Source: an uncultured Bacteroidota bacterium
GTDB taxonomy: Bacteria; Bacteroidota; Bacteroidia; Chitinophagales; Chitinophagaceae
DNA length: 64,000 nt
Assembly (NCBI GenBank): GCA_903904855.1
Contig: CAIVEH010000216.1
Coordinates: 1-64,000 of the forward strand
Reading direction: 5' to 3'
Position numbers and translations under genes: made by a program. A model generated the notes under the pieces. It was not told the DNA's origin. It saw only the letters and a program-made list of their open reading frames with translations, and made no database searches. Shown here piece after piece: positions 25,964 to 35,014 of the stretch (position 1 is the stretch's first letter; each line of letters starts with the position of its first letter).

Positions 25964-26920
25964 TTATTTGGATTTGGGTTTCTGGCTGTTTTTCCAGCTA
26001 TCAAGCTTTATATCCTTGTGTCTTGTACGAACATCTGATTGTTTCATTGCTGATTTGAAAATTAATTCAAGAGCCTTTTTGCGATTGTTGTATCTGAACT
26101 CAAATTCATTCAGGTATCGCTGCAAATGTTCTTTACTCGGTCTGTGATATATTCCAGCAATTAGTTTTCTCAGATGCGCCCATGCACCTTCAATACTGTT
26201 TGTGTGAAAATCACCATCCACATATTGACGTTTGCCATGATTAACCACACCTCTTTTGTATTTTTTGGTCAGGTTGTTATAACCACCCCATTCATCAGAC
26301 ATTAACCATGCTTGTAGTTTTACATTGTCAATGATAATAGGGTGTAATACTTTTTGCGTTACTTTTGGTACTACCTGTATTCGTAATTCCCCAGCTTCGT
26401 TTTTATCACTGTTTCTCTGGCGCATACCAAACACTTTCTGTTTGTTCGTCCCATGTCCCTGCTTTGTCGGTATTGAGGTATCACGAACCATATAAACTTC
26501 ATCAACTTCAATCTTGCCACTAAGCATGTGATTGTATTCTTTGTTGCCCAACATCAAACGAATGTTTTGCTCCATATACCATGCAGACTTTTGTGTAATG
26601 CCAATTTCTTTTGCCAATTGGTGGCTTGACATTCCCTTCTTTGAACATGCTATTAGTTTGATCGCAAGGAACCAATCAGTTAACGGTATTTTAGATGATT
26701 CAAATATTGTACCTGTTGTTACTCTGAATTGTGTACCACAATTGCCACACTTATAAACAGGTCGTGAAGCATACTTGTATATTTTATCTGTGAACCCACA
26801 CTGGTGGCATCTTGGCCTACCCTTCCACAACACTTTCACAAGGTACTCCCTACAGGCTTCGTCTGTATCGAACCTTGCAATGAATCCCTTTATGGACAGT
26901 GTATGTAGTGCGTTTGGCAA
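25964..26920 (-). CDS. IS1595 family (ISXO2-like) transposase
   Basis: This is a DDE-type transposase of 318 residues. The N-terminal zinc ribbon has two CxxC pairs (CHQCGFTDKIYKY...YKCGNCG, about residues 38-63), then FRVTTGTIFESSKIPLTDWFLAI. The catalytic domain contains KIEVDEVY (first Asp), MSDEWGGY (second Asp) and HTNSIEGAWAHLRKLIAGIYHRPSKEHLQRYLNEFEFRYN, typical of IS1595 where the third position is Asn or Glu. No ATG exists before about residue 95; the frame is open from about 26960 and the likely start is TTG 26918-26920. Intact catalytic motifs suggest an active element. Confidence 0.9.
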   Translation of the reverse strand: MPNALHTLSIKGFIARFDTDEACREYLVKVLWKGRPRCHQCGFTDKIYKYASRPVYKCGNCGTQFRVTTGTIFESSKIPLTDWFLAIKLIACSKKGMSSHQLAKEIGITQKSAWYMEQNIRLMLGNKEYNHMLSGKIEVDEVYMVRDTSIPTKQGHGTNKQKVFGMRQRNSDKNEAGELRIQVVPKVTQKVLHPIIIDNVKLQAWLMSDEWGGYNNLTKKYKRGVVNHGKRQYVDGDFHTNSIEGAWAHLRKLIAGIYHRPSKEHLQRYLNEFEFRYNNRKKALELIFKSAMKQSDVRTRHKDIKLDSWKNSQKPKSK

Positions 26921-27075
26921 GCTAAAAATTGTACTATAAAATACAAAATGTAGCTAACAAATTGAAATGTTTACATACTTAATTTCAGGTATAGAGTAAC
27001 ATTTGTGTGAAATTATTACTACAGGTTTGCACCAATAATGAAAACAAATATTTGATATACTAAAAATGGAGTATT

Positions 27076-27083
27076 TAGCTTTG
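27076..27083 (+). promoter_or_regulatory. -7 promoter box of the 62-residue cargo gene
   Basis: TAGCTTTG fits TAnnTTTG perfectly, 19 bp before the ATG at 27103. Confidence 0.5.
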
Positions 27084-27102
27084 TTGCCTAAATCAAACAA
27101 GT

Positions 27103-27291
27103 ATGTCTAAGACTATTAAAAACGAACTAATACCTACAAGCCATGAAGGTGCAGCAGCTTTTCACTCTAACCTAAAGGAAATTCAAATAGCTTTAGGAGG
27201 CTCTGCTAATATAGGCTTGTATCTACAGTGGATGTCCTTACATGAATTAATCAAAATCAGGGAACTTTTAGAAAAACAAGCTAAGAAATAA
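27103..27291 (+). CDS. Small hypothetical protein (transposon cargo)
   Basis: This 62-residue protein, MSKTIKNELIPTSHEGAAAFHSNLKEIQIALGG...LQWMSLHELIKIRELLEKQAKK, is predicted helical. The end (SLHELIKIRELLEKQAKK) is an amphipathic basic helix. It has its own promoter box. Its last 11 bp overlap the 3' end of the convergent 27281-27472 gene. No family is recognised. Confidence 0.58.
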   Translation: MSKTIKNELIPTSHEGAAAFHSNLKEIQIALGGSANIGLYLQWMSLHELIKIRELLEKQAKK

Positions 27292-27472
27292 TTGCGGCAT
27301 TTTTAATTGTTACTGTTTCTACATCTCCTGACATCTTATTGTCGGTAATCCATTTGTTTGCTTTTTCAATGGCTTCCATCATTGAGTTTGCAATTATAAT
27401 TAGTTCCGGTGTTGCTTGGCTGCCTTCTTTATTTAAGAATGGCACAGTACCACTTGTTGCTGAGTAAACCAT
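27281..27472 (-). CDS. Small hypothetical protein (transposon cargo)
   Basis: This 63-residue protein, MVYSATSGTVPFLNKEGSQATPELIIIANSMMEAIEKANKWITDNKMSGDVETVTIKN, has an alpha/beta ferredoxin-like or DUF1737-like pattern (strand, helix AIEKANKWI, strand). It converges on the 62-residue gene with an 11-bp overlap of coding ends. Such an arrangement makes the two mRNAs complementary at their 3' ends. The function is unknown. Confidence 0.55.
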   Translation of the reverse strand: MVYSATSGTVPFLNKEGSQATPELIIIANSMMEAIEKANKWITDNKMSGDVETVTIKNAAIIS

Positions 27473-27563
27473 TTTATAGCCTCTTTTTCTTGGGCTTCAA
27501 CTACGTAAAAGCAGCCACCATAGCCTCTTTAGCTAAAATGACTGCTTAATTTTGCTGTATTTT

Positions 27564-27587
27564 AGGTAAAAATTTGTATTTTTACCT
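27564..27587. terminator. Hairpin near the right end of the transposon
   Basis: AGGTAAAAA-TTTGTA-TTTTTACCT is a perfect 9-bp stem with A/T-rich flanks. It could insulate the cargo from the adhesin fragment transcription that enters from the right. Confidence 0.45.
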
Positions 27588-27614
27588 AACTACCTGATTA
27601 TCAATTAATTGATG

Positions 27615-27640
27615 ATTGGTGCGTTTAGTATATCATTGGG
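27615..27640 (-). repeat. Right terminal inverted repeat
   Basis: On the minus strand it reads CCCAATGATATAC then TAAACGCACCAAT, an inverted copy of the left terminal repeat with three mismatches. Confidence 0.88.
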
Positions 27641-27648
27641 TATATTTA
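27641..27648. repeat. Target site duplication, right copy
   Basis: TATATTTA is identical to 24281-24288. A ninth shared base (C) next to it belongs to the element end on the left side, so 8 bp is preferred. Confidence 0.88.
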
Positions 27649-30600
27649 CTGATGGGATAATAATGGGTGTAATGGTAATAGTAGCACTGTCGTGCATTCT
27701 GAGTTGACAGGTGGACTGGCTGTCATATACTATAACGGAATAATTACCGCTAATTGTTTGCATTCCGAAGTCCATGGAAGTACCTGTGCCAATAATAGTT
27801 GTCATCAATGTAGTATCCTGGTACAGTGTATATTCCAGGCCTGTTGTAGTGCCATTCAATCCTATATTTATACCTGGGCCACCAAAGCAATAGCTGCCAC
27901 CGCCAATTACATTATAAGCCATAGGAATCGGATATACTGTAACTATAATTTTACTGAAACAACCATTAGGTATTGTATAATGAATAATGGCGCCTCCGGT
28001 AGCAGCTCCATAGGTAAGGCCTGTGCCCGTTCCTATAGCTGCAATGGCAGGGTTGCTGCTGCTCCAGGTACCTCCGGAGGAATCATTACTGAATAGAGAT
28101 GAATGACCAATACAGATGTTTGGATTACCTGTTACAGTCCCCGGAGCAGGATTAACTGTAAATGGCGCTGTGGTAATTCCAGTGCCACATGTGTTAGAAA
28201 CAGAATAAGAAATGATTGCTACGCCTGCAGAAATTCCATTTACTTCACCAAGGGCAGAAACACCCGCTATTGCTACATTATCTAAATTCCAAGCGCCTCC
28301 GGGAGTACTGTCGGTTAAGCTGACTGATGCACCTGCACATACAGAATTGGCACCAGCAATTGGCGATACATCTGGTGAAGAAATAATACTGATGGTTTTC
28401 GATATTGTTCTTGCAGTACATGTGTTTGAAACAGTGTAGTGTATAGTATCCAATCCGGTACTTACGCCATGCACCACACCATTAAAGATGGAAGCTGAGC
28501 CATTACTGCAACTCCATATACCTCCATTCGCAATGTTAAATAAAGTATCATTGGCGCCTGTGCAAACTTCATTTCTACCCAAAACAGGATTTGTGCCAAT
28601 AACTGTACTGGCCATATTGGTCAGTACTACAGGGTTATCATCAAAGAAAATGCCTGCCTGATTTTTTATAGTAGTTCCATCCGGCAATCCTTGCTTAGTT
28701 TTAATATTGAAAATAACCACTCCATCAGCCAGGTTGTGATGATTGCTATCGGGAAGATTGACAGATGGCAGGTCAAATTTCGCAATAGTGAAAGCCCCAT
28801 CTTTAATCAAGGTATAGTTCATTATAGAAGATGCAGCTTCAATATTCAAAGTATGGCTATCAAGATTACCGGATAGGGTATCCATTATGTAAATATTATG
28901 GGCAGTGTCGTTTCCTGTGTTTTCAAACCGGATAGTATATTGCAACCGGGTGCATGGCAGAACTGCCCCACCTGGAGAAACCGAAATGTCATTAGGGTCC
29001 AGCGAAGCCCTTACTGTATCGTTTTTAGTAATTACGTTGTTGGAAGTGTCCGTATCACCTCCCATAACTCCGGTTATTCTGTATGTTGAATTTATTGTAT
29101 CAGTCAATAAAAGGAAAGGTAGGCCATAGGGTAACTCAAGCATGTAAGTTATTACTGGCAATGTTGCGGGTGTAACGCCAGTAAAATTCCAGGTAGCAAT
29201 ATTACCTGATATTGAAGTTGGATCAATTGATGCATGAGAAAAATAATACCTGGGGCTAAACTGAAGAGTAACTGTAATGTCATCGGGCAGGCAGGCTGAA
29301 TTGTTGACAATTATAGTTCCTAACTGCCGATGCCTTCCGGTTGTTGTTGAAACATCCATCGAAAGGTCAAAAGCTGTTCCACTGCAATTGAGGCCAAAGT
29401 ATTTTAATTTGGAATTATTGAGCGAGGGTAGAATTGTATCATAAATAATTCCTGATGCCGGGCAGGTAATATGCAGACTGGCGGGTGTTTCAATTACCTT
29501 GAATCCATAGATTGTTCCAGGTCCGCCATAGGCTTTATAATAAAATCCGCATGTACTGCTTATGGTATCTACAGGTATACCATTGGAATCTATCTCAGTT
29601 TTCACCGGCAACCTCAGAAATTGTTCTCCACTGTCAAAGGTGCAGTTATTGTTGGTATCAAAATAGAATTTCACAGGCAGGTTGCGGCAATAGTTGAATT
29701 CGTAGGAATATAGAGTTGAATCTTTCGCCACTGTTTCTTCATATAATACCTGCTTAATGGTATAGGTTCCCGGTTGATGATAGTTATGTATAAAGTCAGC
29801 TGAATTACTTCCTGCAGATATCGGCATATTGGCATCTGTTCCATCTCCGAACCAGGTGGTTACATTTGCAGCAGAAGTCCATCCGCAGGTTTGTATTTTA
29901 AAGTTAGGTATGCTGCAGAAGATGTCAGAAATAAACTGTACGCTATGTGCCGCAATTCTGTTATACACACCGATTATATGACTTGTTGAATAGGAAGATA
30001 AACCAGTTGAGATACAGATTACCTCACACCGGTAATATTGCCTTTCAACCGGATTGAACTGATAGAAATCATCGGTTGCGCCGGGTATTGATGTATATGA
30101 AATGTTGTCCGTTGATTTCTGCCATTGATATCGTATGCCACATCCGCTGCTGGCACCAGTAAGGTTTAATACAACATTAGAATTAGCACATACCTGAAAA
30201 TCAGCAGCGCCAATTGAACCACCAACAGGTGTTCCATAACAGGAGCCATTATAAACTATAATAGATTTTGATGAACTGCAACCTGATGTTGATGTGAAAG
30301 TAATATCAGTCATTCCGGATGTTAATCCTGTAATGCTGCCTGTAATGGAATTAATTGAAGCACATGCCGGACTTCCGATACTCCATGATCCCGGGCCTGC
30401 ACTCTCCGATTCGTAAACTGTTGATCCGATGCAGATGAAGGAAGGTCCCGTGATAGGAGCGATTGCTGGAATAACAGTAACTGGTTCGGTTCTTGAGCAT
30501 CCGACACCAAGTGAGCAGCTAATAAACGTATTTCCTGTTGCCACCGGAGTAAGCAAGCCTGTGAATGTATCAATTAAAGCAACCGATGGATTACTACTTG

Positions 30601-31653
30601 TCCATATGCCACCAGGATATCCACTCGATAATGAAATGGGTGATCCTACACAAACAGATGGTGGTATTGGGAATAGAGGTGTGGTGAAATTTACAGTAAC
30701 GGTAACGGTTGTAAAACATAATGTTGAAAAATTGGTATAGGTAATCGTAGTTACGCCTGAAGAAAGACCCGTAACCACTCCAGTTGCAGCGCCAACAGTT
30801 GCAATTGCAGGCGTAGAACTGCTCCACGTGCCAAAATATCCACTTCCGTCGGTTAAAGTGATTGTAGTGCCTGCACAAAGCGAAGTAGGCCCAAGGATTG
30901 GTCCTGGAACAGGATTAACATTTATTGTTGCAGATCCGGTCATAGTTCTATGGCATCCTGTTGTCGCATACGTAGCTAAAACCGTATATGCACCACCTCC
31001 GGTTTGTAGGCCGAAATCAAGAGGGCTGCCTGTACCAGAAATTGTTCTAACGGTAGAACCATAATACAATAGTGTGTATAATATTCCACCTAATGAGCTC
31101 GAAAGCCCAATATGCATTCCGGGTGAACTCGAGCAAATGCTCCCTCCGCCTGTTATGTTGTATGCCGGTGGAATTGTATTTACTGTGACATTTGTTGTAG
31201 CATATTCAACACCTGTGGAATAGGTAATTGTAGCTATACCAATGGCTACTCCTGTAACCACACCCGTTACAGGATTTACAGTAGCAATAGATAGGTTGTT
31301 GCTCGCCCACGAGCCTCCAGCGGTGGTATCGGTTAATGCAATAGTGCTGCCGGCACAAACACTCACAGGGCCTGATATTAGTCCTACAGTGGCATAAGCT
31401 GCACATGAGAATAATAGCGCAAATAATGAAAGGATAGGTGCTCTCATGAAAAGTAGTTTTTGGGTGAAAACAGGAAAAAATCTATTTATTCAAAGCATAT
31501 TTAGCTTAATTATTCAAATTGAATTATAAAAGTAATAATTTTTGATTAATAATTCCTAGAAGTATACATTTGAAATTCTTTATTTTTAATAGATTTTCTT
31601 TAGCAATAAAGATGTCCTATACTATCAATGTCGTGCTCACCTTTCCAACATTT

Positions 31654-32673
31654 TTATTTTCTACCCTCTAAAAACTTCCTTGCCGCTTCTTCCCCATTGT
31701 TGAATAATAACAGCTTCTGTTCACTGGTAATGTGCCGTACCCTTGGGCTAAGATTACTGGTACTTATGTAAATGGTATGTTTACTTTCTTCGTCGTGGTT
31801 CACCCTTTTATTCAATCCTTCAATCGTCAGGTTATACAGTGCAGCAACATAGCCTTTGAAGGAGTGTATATAGAATGGCGCTATGCCTTTATTGTTCTTT
31901 GAATATTCTATCTGCTCAGGCCGTTCCAGGCTGAGGCCAATTGTATACCGGTTAATTCTTCCGGTCTCATCATCATTAATGGAATTGAAAAGAGTAATCG
32001 GGTAATTGGCAAGCAAACCACCATCAGCATAAACATTGTAATCTACTCCAGCATCCGGGTGATCAACAATGTTGCCTGTACTGTCCAGGAATACTGCGCC
32101 ATAATACAATGGAACAGATGCGCTGGCCCTTACTGCAACTTTTAATGGCATATCGGGATGTGTCTCCCAGCTGAATATTTCAGGTCTTTGTCGGGTAAGA
32201 TTTGTTGCAGTTATGTACAAATCTTTATAATTATGGTGTTGTAGAGCTAGTTTATGCAATTGCAGGAAAGTAGTGTTTTCATTACCTGTGCGGGCTGCTA
32301 TCTGTTGGCCTATCCATGTTTCGAGTTTTATTCCTTTGTACCAGCCATAATTTTTTCTGAGTCTTCTCTGACCACCTAAAAAGAATAGTTCGCCATCATT
32401 GAATTGCCGGATATTCAGCCCAGACATAATTTCCTGCATTTGCACTGCGTTATACCCTGTAGCAAACAATACTCCGGTTATAGCCCCAACCGAAGTGCCT
32501 GCTACTTTTTGGATCGATTGCGTTACCTTTTTTTCTTCCAAAACTTTAATCGCACCCACAAATGCGATACCTCTTATGCCGCCTCCTTTCAGCACCATGT
32601 ATTTATATTCCTGAGCATAAGTATGGCAGGACAAAAGCAATGAGATAAACAGGCAAACGAAACGGCTAATCAT
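31654..32673 (-). CDS. Secreted patatin-like phospholipase
   Basis: This is a patatin-family lipid acyl hydrolase of 339 residues with a signal peptide (MISRFVCLFISLLLSCHTYAQ). The oxyanion hole is KGGGIRGIAFVGAI, the nucleophile elbow GTSVG (Ser near residue 61) and the catalytic Asp in YADGGLLANYPI. The block ITATNLTRQRPEIFSWETHPDMPLKVAVRASASVPLYY is also typical of patatins. It lies in the periplasm or outer membrane. Homologues such as PlpD are fused to a barrel; here there is no barrel domain. It is monocistronic. Confidence 0.9.
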   Translation of the reverse strand: MISRFVCLFISLLLSCHTYAQEYKYMVLKGGGIRGIAFVGAIKVLEEKKVTQSIQKVAGTSVGAITGVLFATGYNAVQMQEIMSGLNIRQFNDGELFFLGGQRRLRKNYGWYKGIKLETWIGQQIAARTGNENTTFLQLHKLALQHHNYKDLYITATNLTRQRPEIFSWETHPDMPLKVAVRASASVPLYYGAVFLDSTGNIVDHPDAGVDYNVYADGGLLANYPITLFNSINDDETGRINRYTIGLSLERPEQIEYSKNNKGIAPFYIHSFKGYVAALYNLTIEGLNKRVNHDEESKHTIYISTSNLSPRVRHITSEQKLLLFNNGEEAARKFLEGRK

Positions 32674-32750
32674 ATTATTTCATGAGTTTGGAATAAACAA
32701 GTTAGAAAAATTCTTTTAACTGTTGTAATAATAAGGATGGTTTTATAGAA

Positions 32751-32775
32751 GTGCCACACTTTTGAAGTGTGGCAC
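32751..32775. repeat. REP-like palindrome, copy 2
   Basis: A perfect hairpin GTGCCACACTT-TTG-AAGTGTGGCAC, followed by ATCTT as in the copy at 13248. The 30-bp block is shared almost base for base by both sites, 19.5 kb apart. Confidence 0.75.
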
Positions 32776-32855
32776 ATCTTGACTTAGAGTAAAAAAAGAC
32801 TAAAATACTTTATGGAATTTTCAAGCCATCGCTTCTTATTATTAAACCGACTATT

Positions 32856-33653
32856 ATGGACACTACGAAATTATTGCAAGCCGACTACCTCGACATCATT
32901 TACGATCACCGCAACAAAGCATATGGCGGTTACGAACTACGGAAACATTATAACCAGAGGGCCACAAAAGCAATGCTGTTCCTGTTTTCAAGTCTTGCTA
33001 TACTGTTCTTTTTTACGCTGATAAATCATCAGCCAGTAACATTGATCCCTGTGCATAACGGGCCAGTTGTACTGACTGATATTCATCCGATGGAGATACC
33101 TAAAATACCACCAAAGGTTATCCCACCATCACCTCCTCCGGCAGCCGTTGCCAGTACTCATGTTTTTGTTGTTCCGAAGATAGTACATACAGATGAAGTA
33201 ACTGAGACTCCTCCTGCAGAACCAAAGCCCAATGGGGAGTCTCAGCCGGGGCCAAGTAACAATACCGGAAACACAACCGGTATAGGTACTGCCAAACCGG
33301 GGATACCAGGTAACAACAATGTTATTCCAGTGGTTCTGCCGCCAGCTGCACCGGTAAAGTGGGTACAGATAATGCCGCAGTTTGATGGTGATATGAGCGT
33401 ATGGATCGGCAATCATCTAAAGTATCCTGAAGCTGCCAGGGATGCAGGTATTGAAGGGCCGGTAGTCATCCAGTTTGTAGTAAATGAGGATGGCTCAGTA
33501 ACCGATGCAAAAGTAGTAAGAGGCATAGGTGGTGGATGCGATGAAGAAGCGCTCAGGATGGTAAGCAGCATGCCAAAGTGGAAACCAGGCAAGCAAAACG
33601 GAATTGCAGTTAAAGTTTTCTATTCTATTCCTATAAGGTTCGTATTGAATTAA
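32856..33653 (+). CDS. tonB: TonB family energy transducer
   Basis: This is an inner-membrane-anchored TonB that couples the proton-motive force to outer-membrane receptors. The cytoplasmic N-terminus (MDTTKLLQADYLDIIYDHRNKAYGGYELRKHY) is typical of Bacteroidota TonBs. A single TM (AMLFLFSSLAILFFFTLI, about 47-64), a Pro/Lys-rich periplasmic linker (PKIPPKVIPPSPPP) and a C-terminal TonB domain (WIGNHLKYPEAARDAGIEGPVVIQFVVNEDGS...KWKPGKQNGIAVKVFYSIPIRF) follow. It has no ExbB or ExbD neighbour. Confidence 0.92.
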   Translation: MDTTKLLQADYLDIIYDHRNKAYGGYELRKHYNQRATKAMLFLFSSLAILFFFTLINHQPVTLIPVHNGPVVLTDIHPMEIPKIPPKVIPPSPPPAAVASTHVFVVPKIVHTDEVTETPPAEPKPNGESQPGPSNNTGNTTGIGTAKPGIPGNNNVIPVVLPPAAPVKWVQIMPQFDGDMSVWIGNHLKYPEAARDAGIEGPVVIQFVVNEDGSVTDAKVVRGIGGGCDEEALRMVSSMPKWKPGKQNGIAVKVFYSIPIRFVLN

Positions 33654-33829
33654 GTAACTATTGGATTTTCAACAGCAGGGAGCCGGTGTTTTGGCTCCCT
33701 GTTTTGGTTAATATACGATTAATGATATTTTACATCGGATTATTGGCAACGTATGGTTATGGTTTTAATTGGTCGTATTGCAATTTTGGAAATCCAACTA
33801 AAATCATAAAATCTTAGTTTCAAAACATT

Positions 33830-33837
33830 TACTTTTG
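33830..33837 (+). promoter_or_regulatory. -7 promoter box of the leucine dehydrogenase gene
   Basis: TACTTTTG matches TAnnTTTG, 19 bp before the ATG at 33857. Confidence 0.5.
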
Positions 33838-33856
33838 CGTCCTCAAAAAATATTTA

Positions 33857-34930
33857 ATGCAACCATCAGTATTAGAACAAATGCAACCAATGGGCCACGA
33901 GCAGGTGGTTTTTTGCCAGGATCCCCATACCGGCCTGAATGCTATTATAGCTATTCATAATACTACGCTTGGCCCATCTTTAGGTGGAACACGGTTGTGG
34001 AATTACAACAGCCATGCCGAAGCGCTTACAGATGCGCTAAGACTGAGCCGTGGTATGACCTACAAATCGGCCATCAGCGGATTGAACCTTGGCGGTGGTA
34101 AAGCAGTGCTGATAGGCGATGCTTCGAAACTTAAATGTGAGTCTTACTGGCGCAGGTATGGCAAGTTTGTAAACAGCCTGAATGGTAAATACATAACTGC
34201 TGAAGATGTTAATACCTCATCGGCTGATATGGAGTTTATAGGTATGGAAACCAAATTCGTTACCGGCAAACCTGAATATATGGGTGGCAGTGGCGATCCT
34301 TCTCCTCTTACTGCTTATGGTGTATACATGGGCATGAAGGCTGCAGCTAAAAAGGCATGGGGCAATGATGGCCTTACTGGTAAAAAAATACTTGTTCAGG
34401 GCGCAGGTAATGTTGGTCAGTACCTGATGGGATACCTTACAGGTGAAGATGCCAAAGTATTGGTATGCGATATCAATGAGGCTAAACTGGCTCAGGCAAA
34501 ACAGAAGTATCCCGCCATTGAGATTATCTCCAACGACAATATTTTTGACCGCGAATTTGATATTTATGCACCATGTGCTTTGGGCGCATCTGTTAATACC
34601 GACAGCATTAATAAGATGAAATGCCCTGTAATTGCCGGTGCTGCAAATAACCAGCTGGCCGACGAAAATGTGCATGGTCCGATGCTGGTGGAAAAAGGTA
34701 TAATTTATGTTCCCGACTTCCTGATCAATGCAGGTGGCATTATTAATATCAGCATTGAGATAGATGGTTACAACCATGATCGTGCACTGAATACTGTTGC
34801 TAAAATATACCAACGTACACTGGATATTTTTGATCTGGCAGAAAAGGAAAATGTACATACCCAACTTGCTGCTATGCGCATGGCCGAAAAGCGCATTGCT
34901 GATATTTCTAAGCTGAGGGTTGGGATATAA
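33857..34930 (+). CDS. Leucine/valine-type amino acid dehydrogenase
   Basis: This NAD-dependent enzyme of the Glu/Leu/Phe/Val dehydrogenase family reversibly deaminates branched-chain amino acids. The 357-residue length fits leucine dehydrogenase, shorter than GDH. Motifs are GGTRLWNY, the glycine-rich LSRGMTYKSAISGLNLGGGKAV with the catalytic Lys, the conserved D of AEDVNTSSADMEFI, the Rossmann fold GKKILVQGAGNVGQYL and the C-terminal GAANNQLA...PDFLINAGGIINIS. It has its own promoter and a very strong terminator at 34949-34985. Confidence 0.93.
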   Translation: MQPSVLEQMQPMGHEQVVFCQDPHTGLNAIIAIHNTTLGPSLGGTRLWNYNSHAEALTDALRLSRGMTYKSAISGLNLGGGKAVLIGDASKLKCESYWRRYGKFVNSLNGKYITAEDVNTSSADMEFIGMETKFVTGKPEYMGGSGDPSPLTAYGVYMGMKAAAKKAWGNDGLTGKKILVQGAGNVGQYLMGYLTGEDAKVLVCDINEAKLAQAKQKYPAIEIISNDNIFDREFDIYAPCALGASVNTDSINKMKCPVIAGAANNQLADENVHGPMLVEKGIIYVPDFLINAGGIINISIEIDGYNHDRALNTVAKIYQRTLDIFDLAEKENVHTQLAAMRMAEKRIADISKLRVGI

Positions 34931-34948
34931 TAATAATATTGTAAAATT

Positions 34949-34985
34949 AAATAACTAACCCTGCCAGCGGCAGGGTTAGTTATTT
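34949..34985 (+). terminator. Strong Rho-independent terminator after leucine dehydrogenase
   Basis: A perfect 17-bp stem AAATAACTAACCCTGCC / GGCAGGGTTAGTTATTT with a 3-nt loop AGC lies 18 bp after the stop codon. The group II intron remnant begins 29 bp further on. Confidence 0.92.
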
Positions 34986-35014
34986 GTGTGTCAGGCATGG
35001 ATATAAGCTATAGG

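Larger units (their letters stand above)
24289..27640. mobile_element. IS1595-type transposon with cargo genes (3,352 bp)
   Basis: The limits are defined by 26-bp terminal inverted repeats (24289-24314 and 27615-27640; 23 of 26 positions match) and flanking 8-bp TATATTTA duplications. Removing the element plus one duplication restores an uninterrupted adhesin reading frame (...PSVNI then SVSPGDTLC...). Inside are an ISXO2-like transposase (25964-26920, minus) and small genes on both sides of it: a DUF1737 protein, a 48-residue membrane peptide, a secreted protein with a partner, a 45-residue peptide and two further small proteins. There is also a highly structured 131-bp region. Passenger genes are known for some IS1595 groups; this set is not one I recognise. 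Confidence 0.9.
27605..31447 (-). pseudogene. 5' part of a T9SS adhesin gene interrupted by a transposon
   Basis: The frame encodes 1,280 residues; the first 1,269 are native and the last 11 come from the transposon end. It has a signal peptide (MRAPILSLFALLFSCAAYA) and many repeats of the Big_2-like form, e.g. GPVSVCAGSTIALTDTT then GGSWASNNLSIATV and VTGVVTG. A PKD-like segment lies in the middle. A DUF7619/DUF11-like block follows (SLDPNDISVSPGG...LQYTIRFENTGNDTAHNIYIMDTL). It lacks the T9SS sorting domain, which lies in the other half at 23516-24288. If made, the truncated protein would be exported by Sec but not secreted or anchored by T9SS. Confidence 0.88.

Noticed and set aside
25921..27010. 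A separate IS1595 element with its own ends immediately around the transposase
   Set aside because: Flanks share only a short patch (ATAC-GAAATTA-like) with no duplication; the well-formed repeats at 24289 and 27640 explain the data better.
30322..30878. Minus- and plus-strand frames of 80-100 codons inside the adhesin gene
   Set aside because: Alternate-frame shadows of the Thr/Ser/Gly-rich repeat protein.
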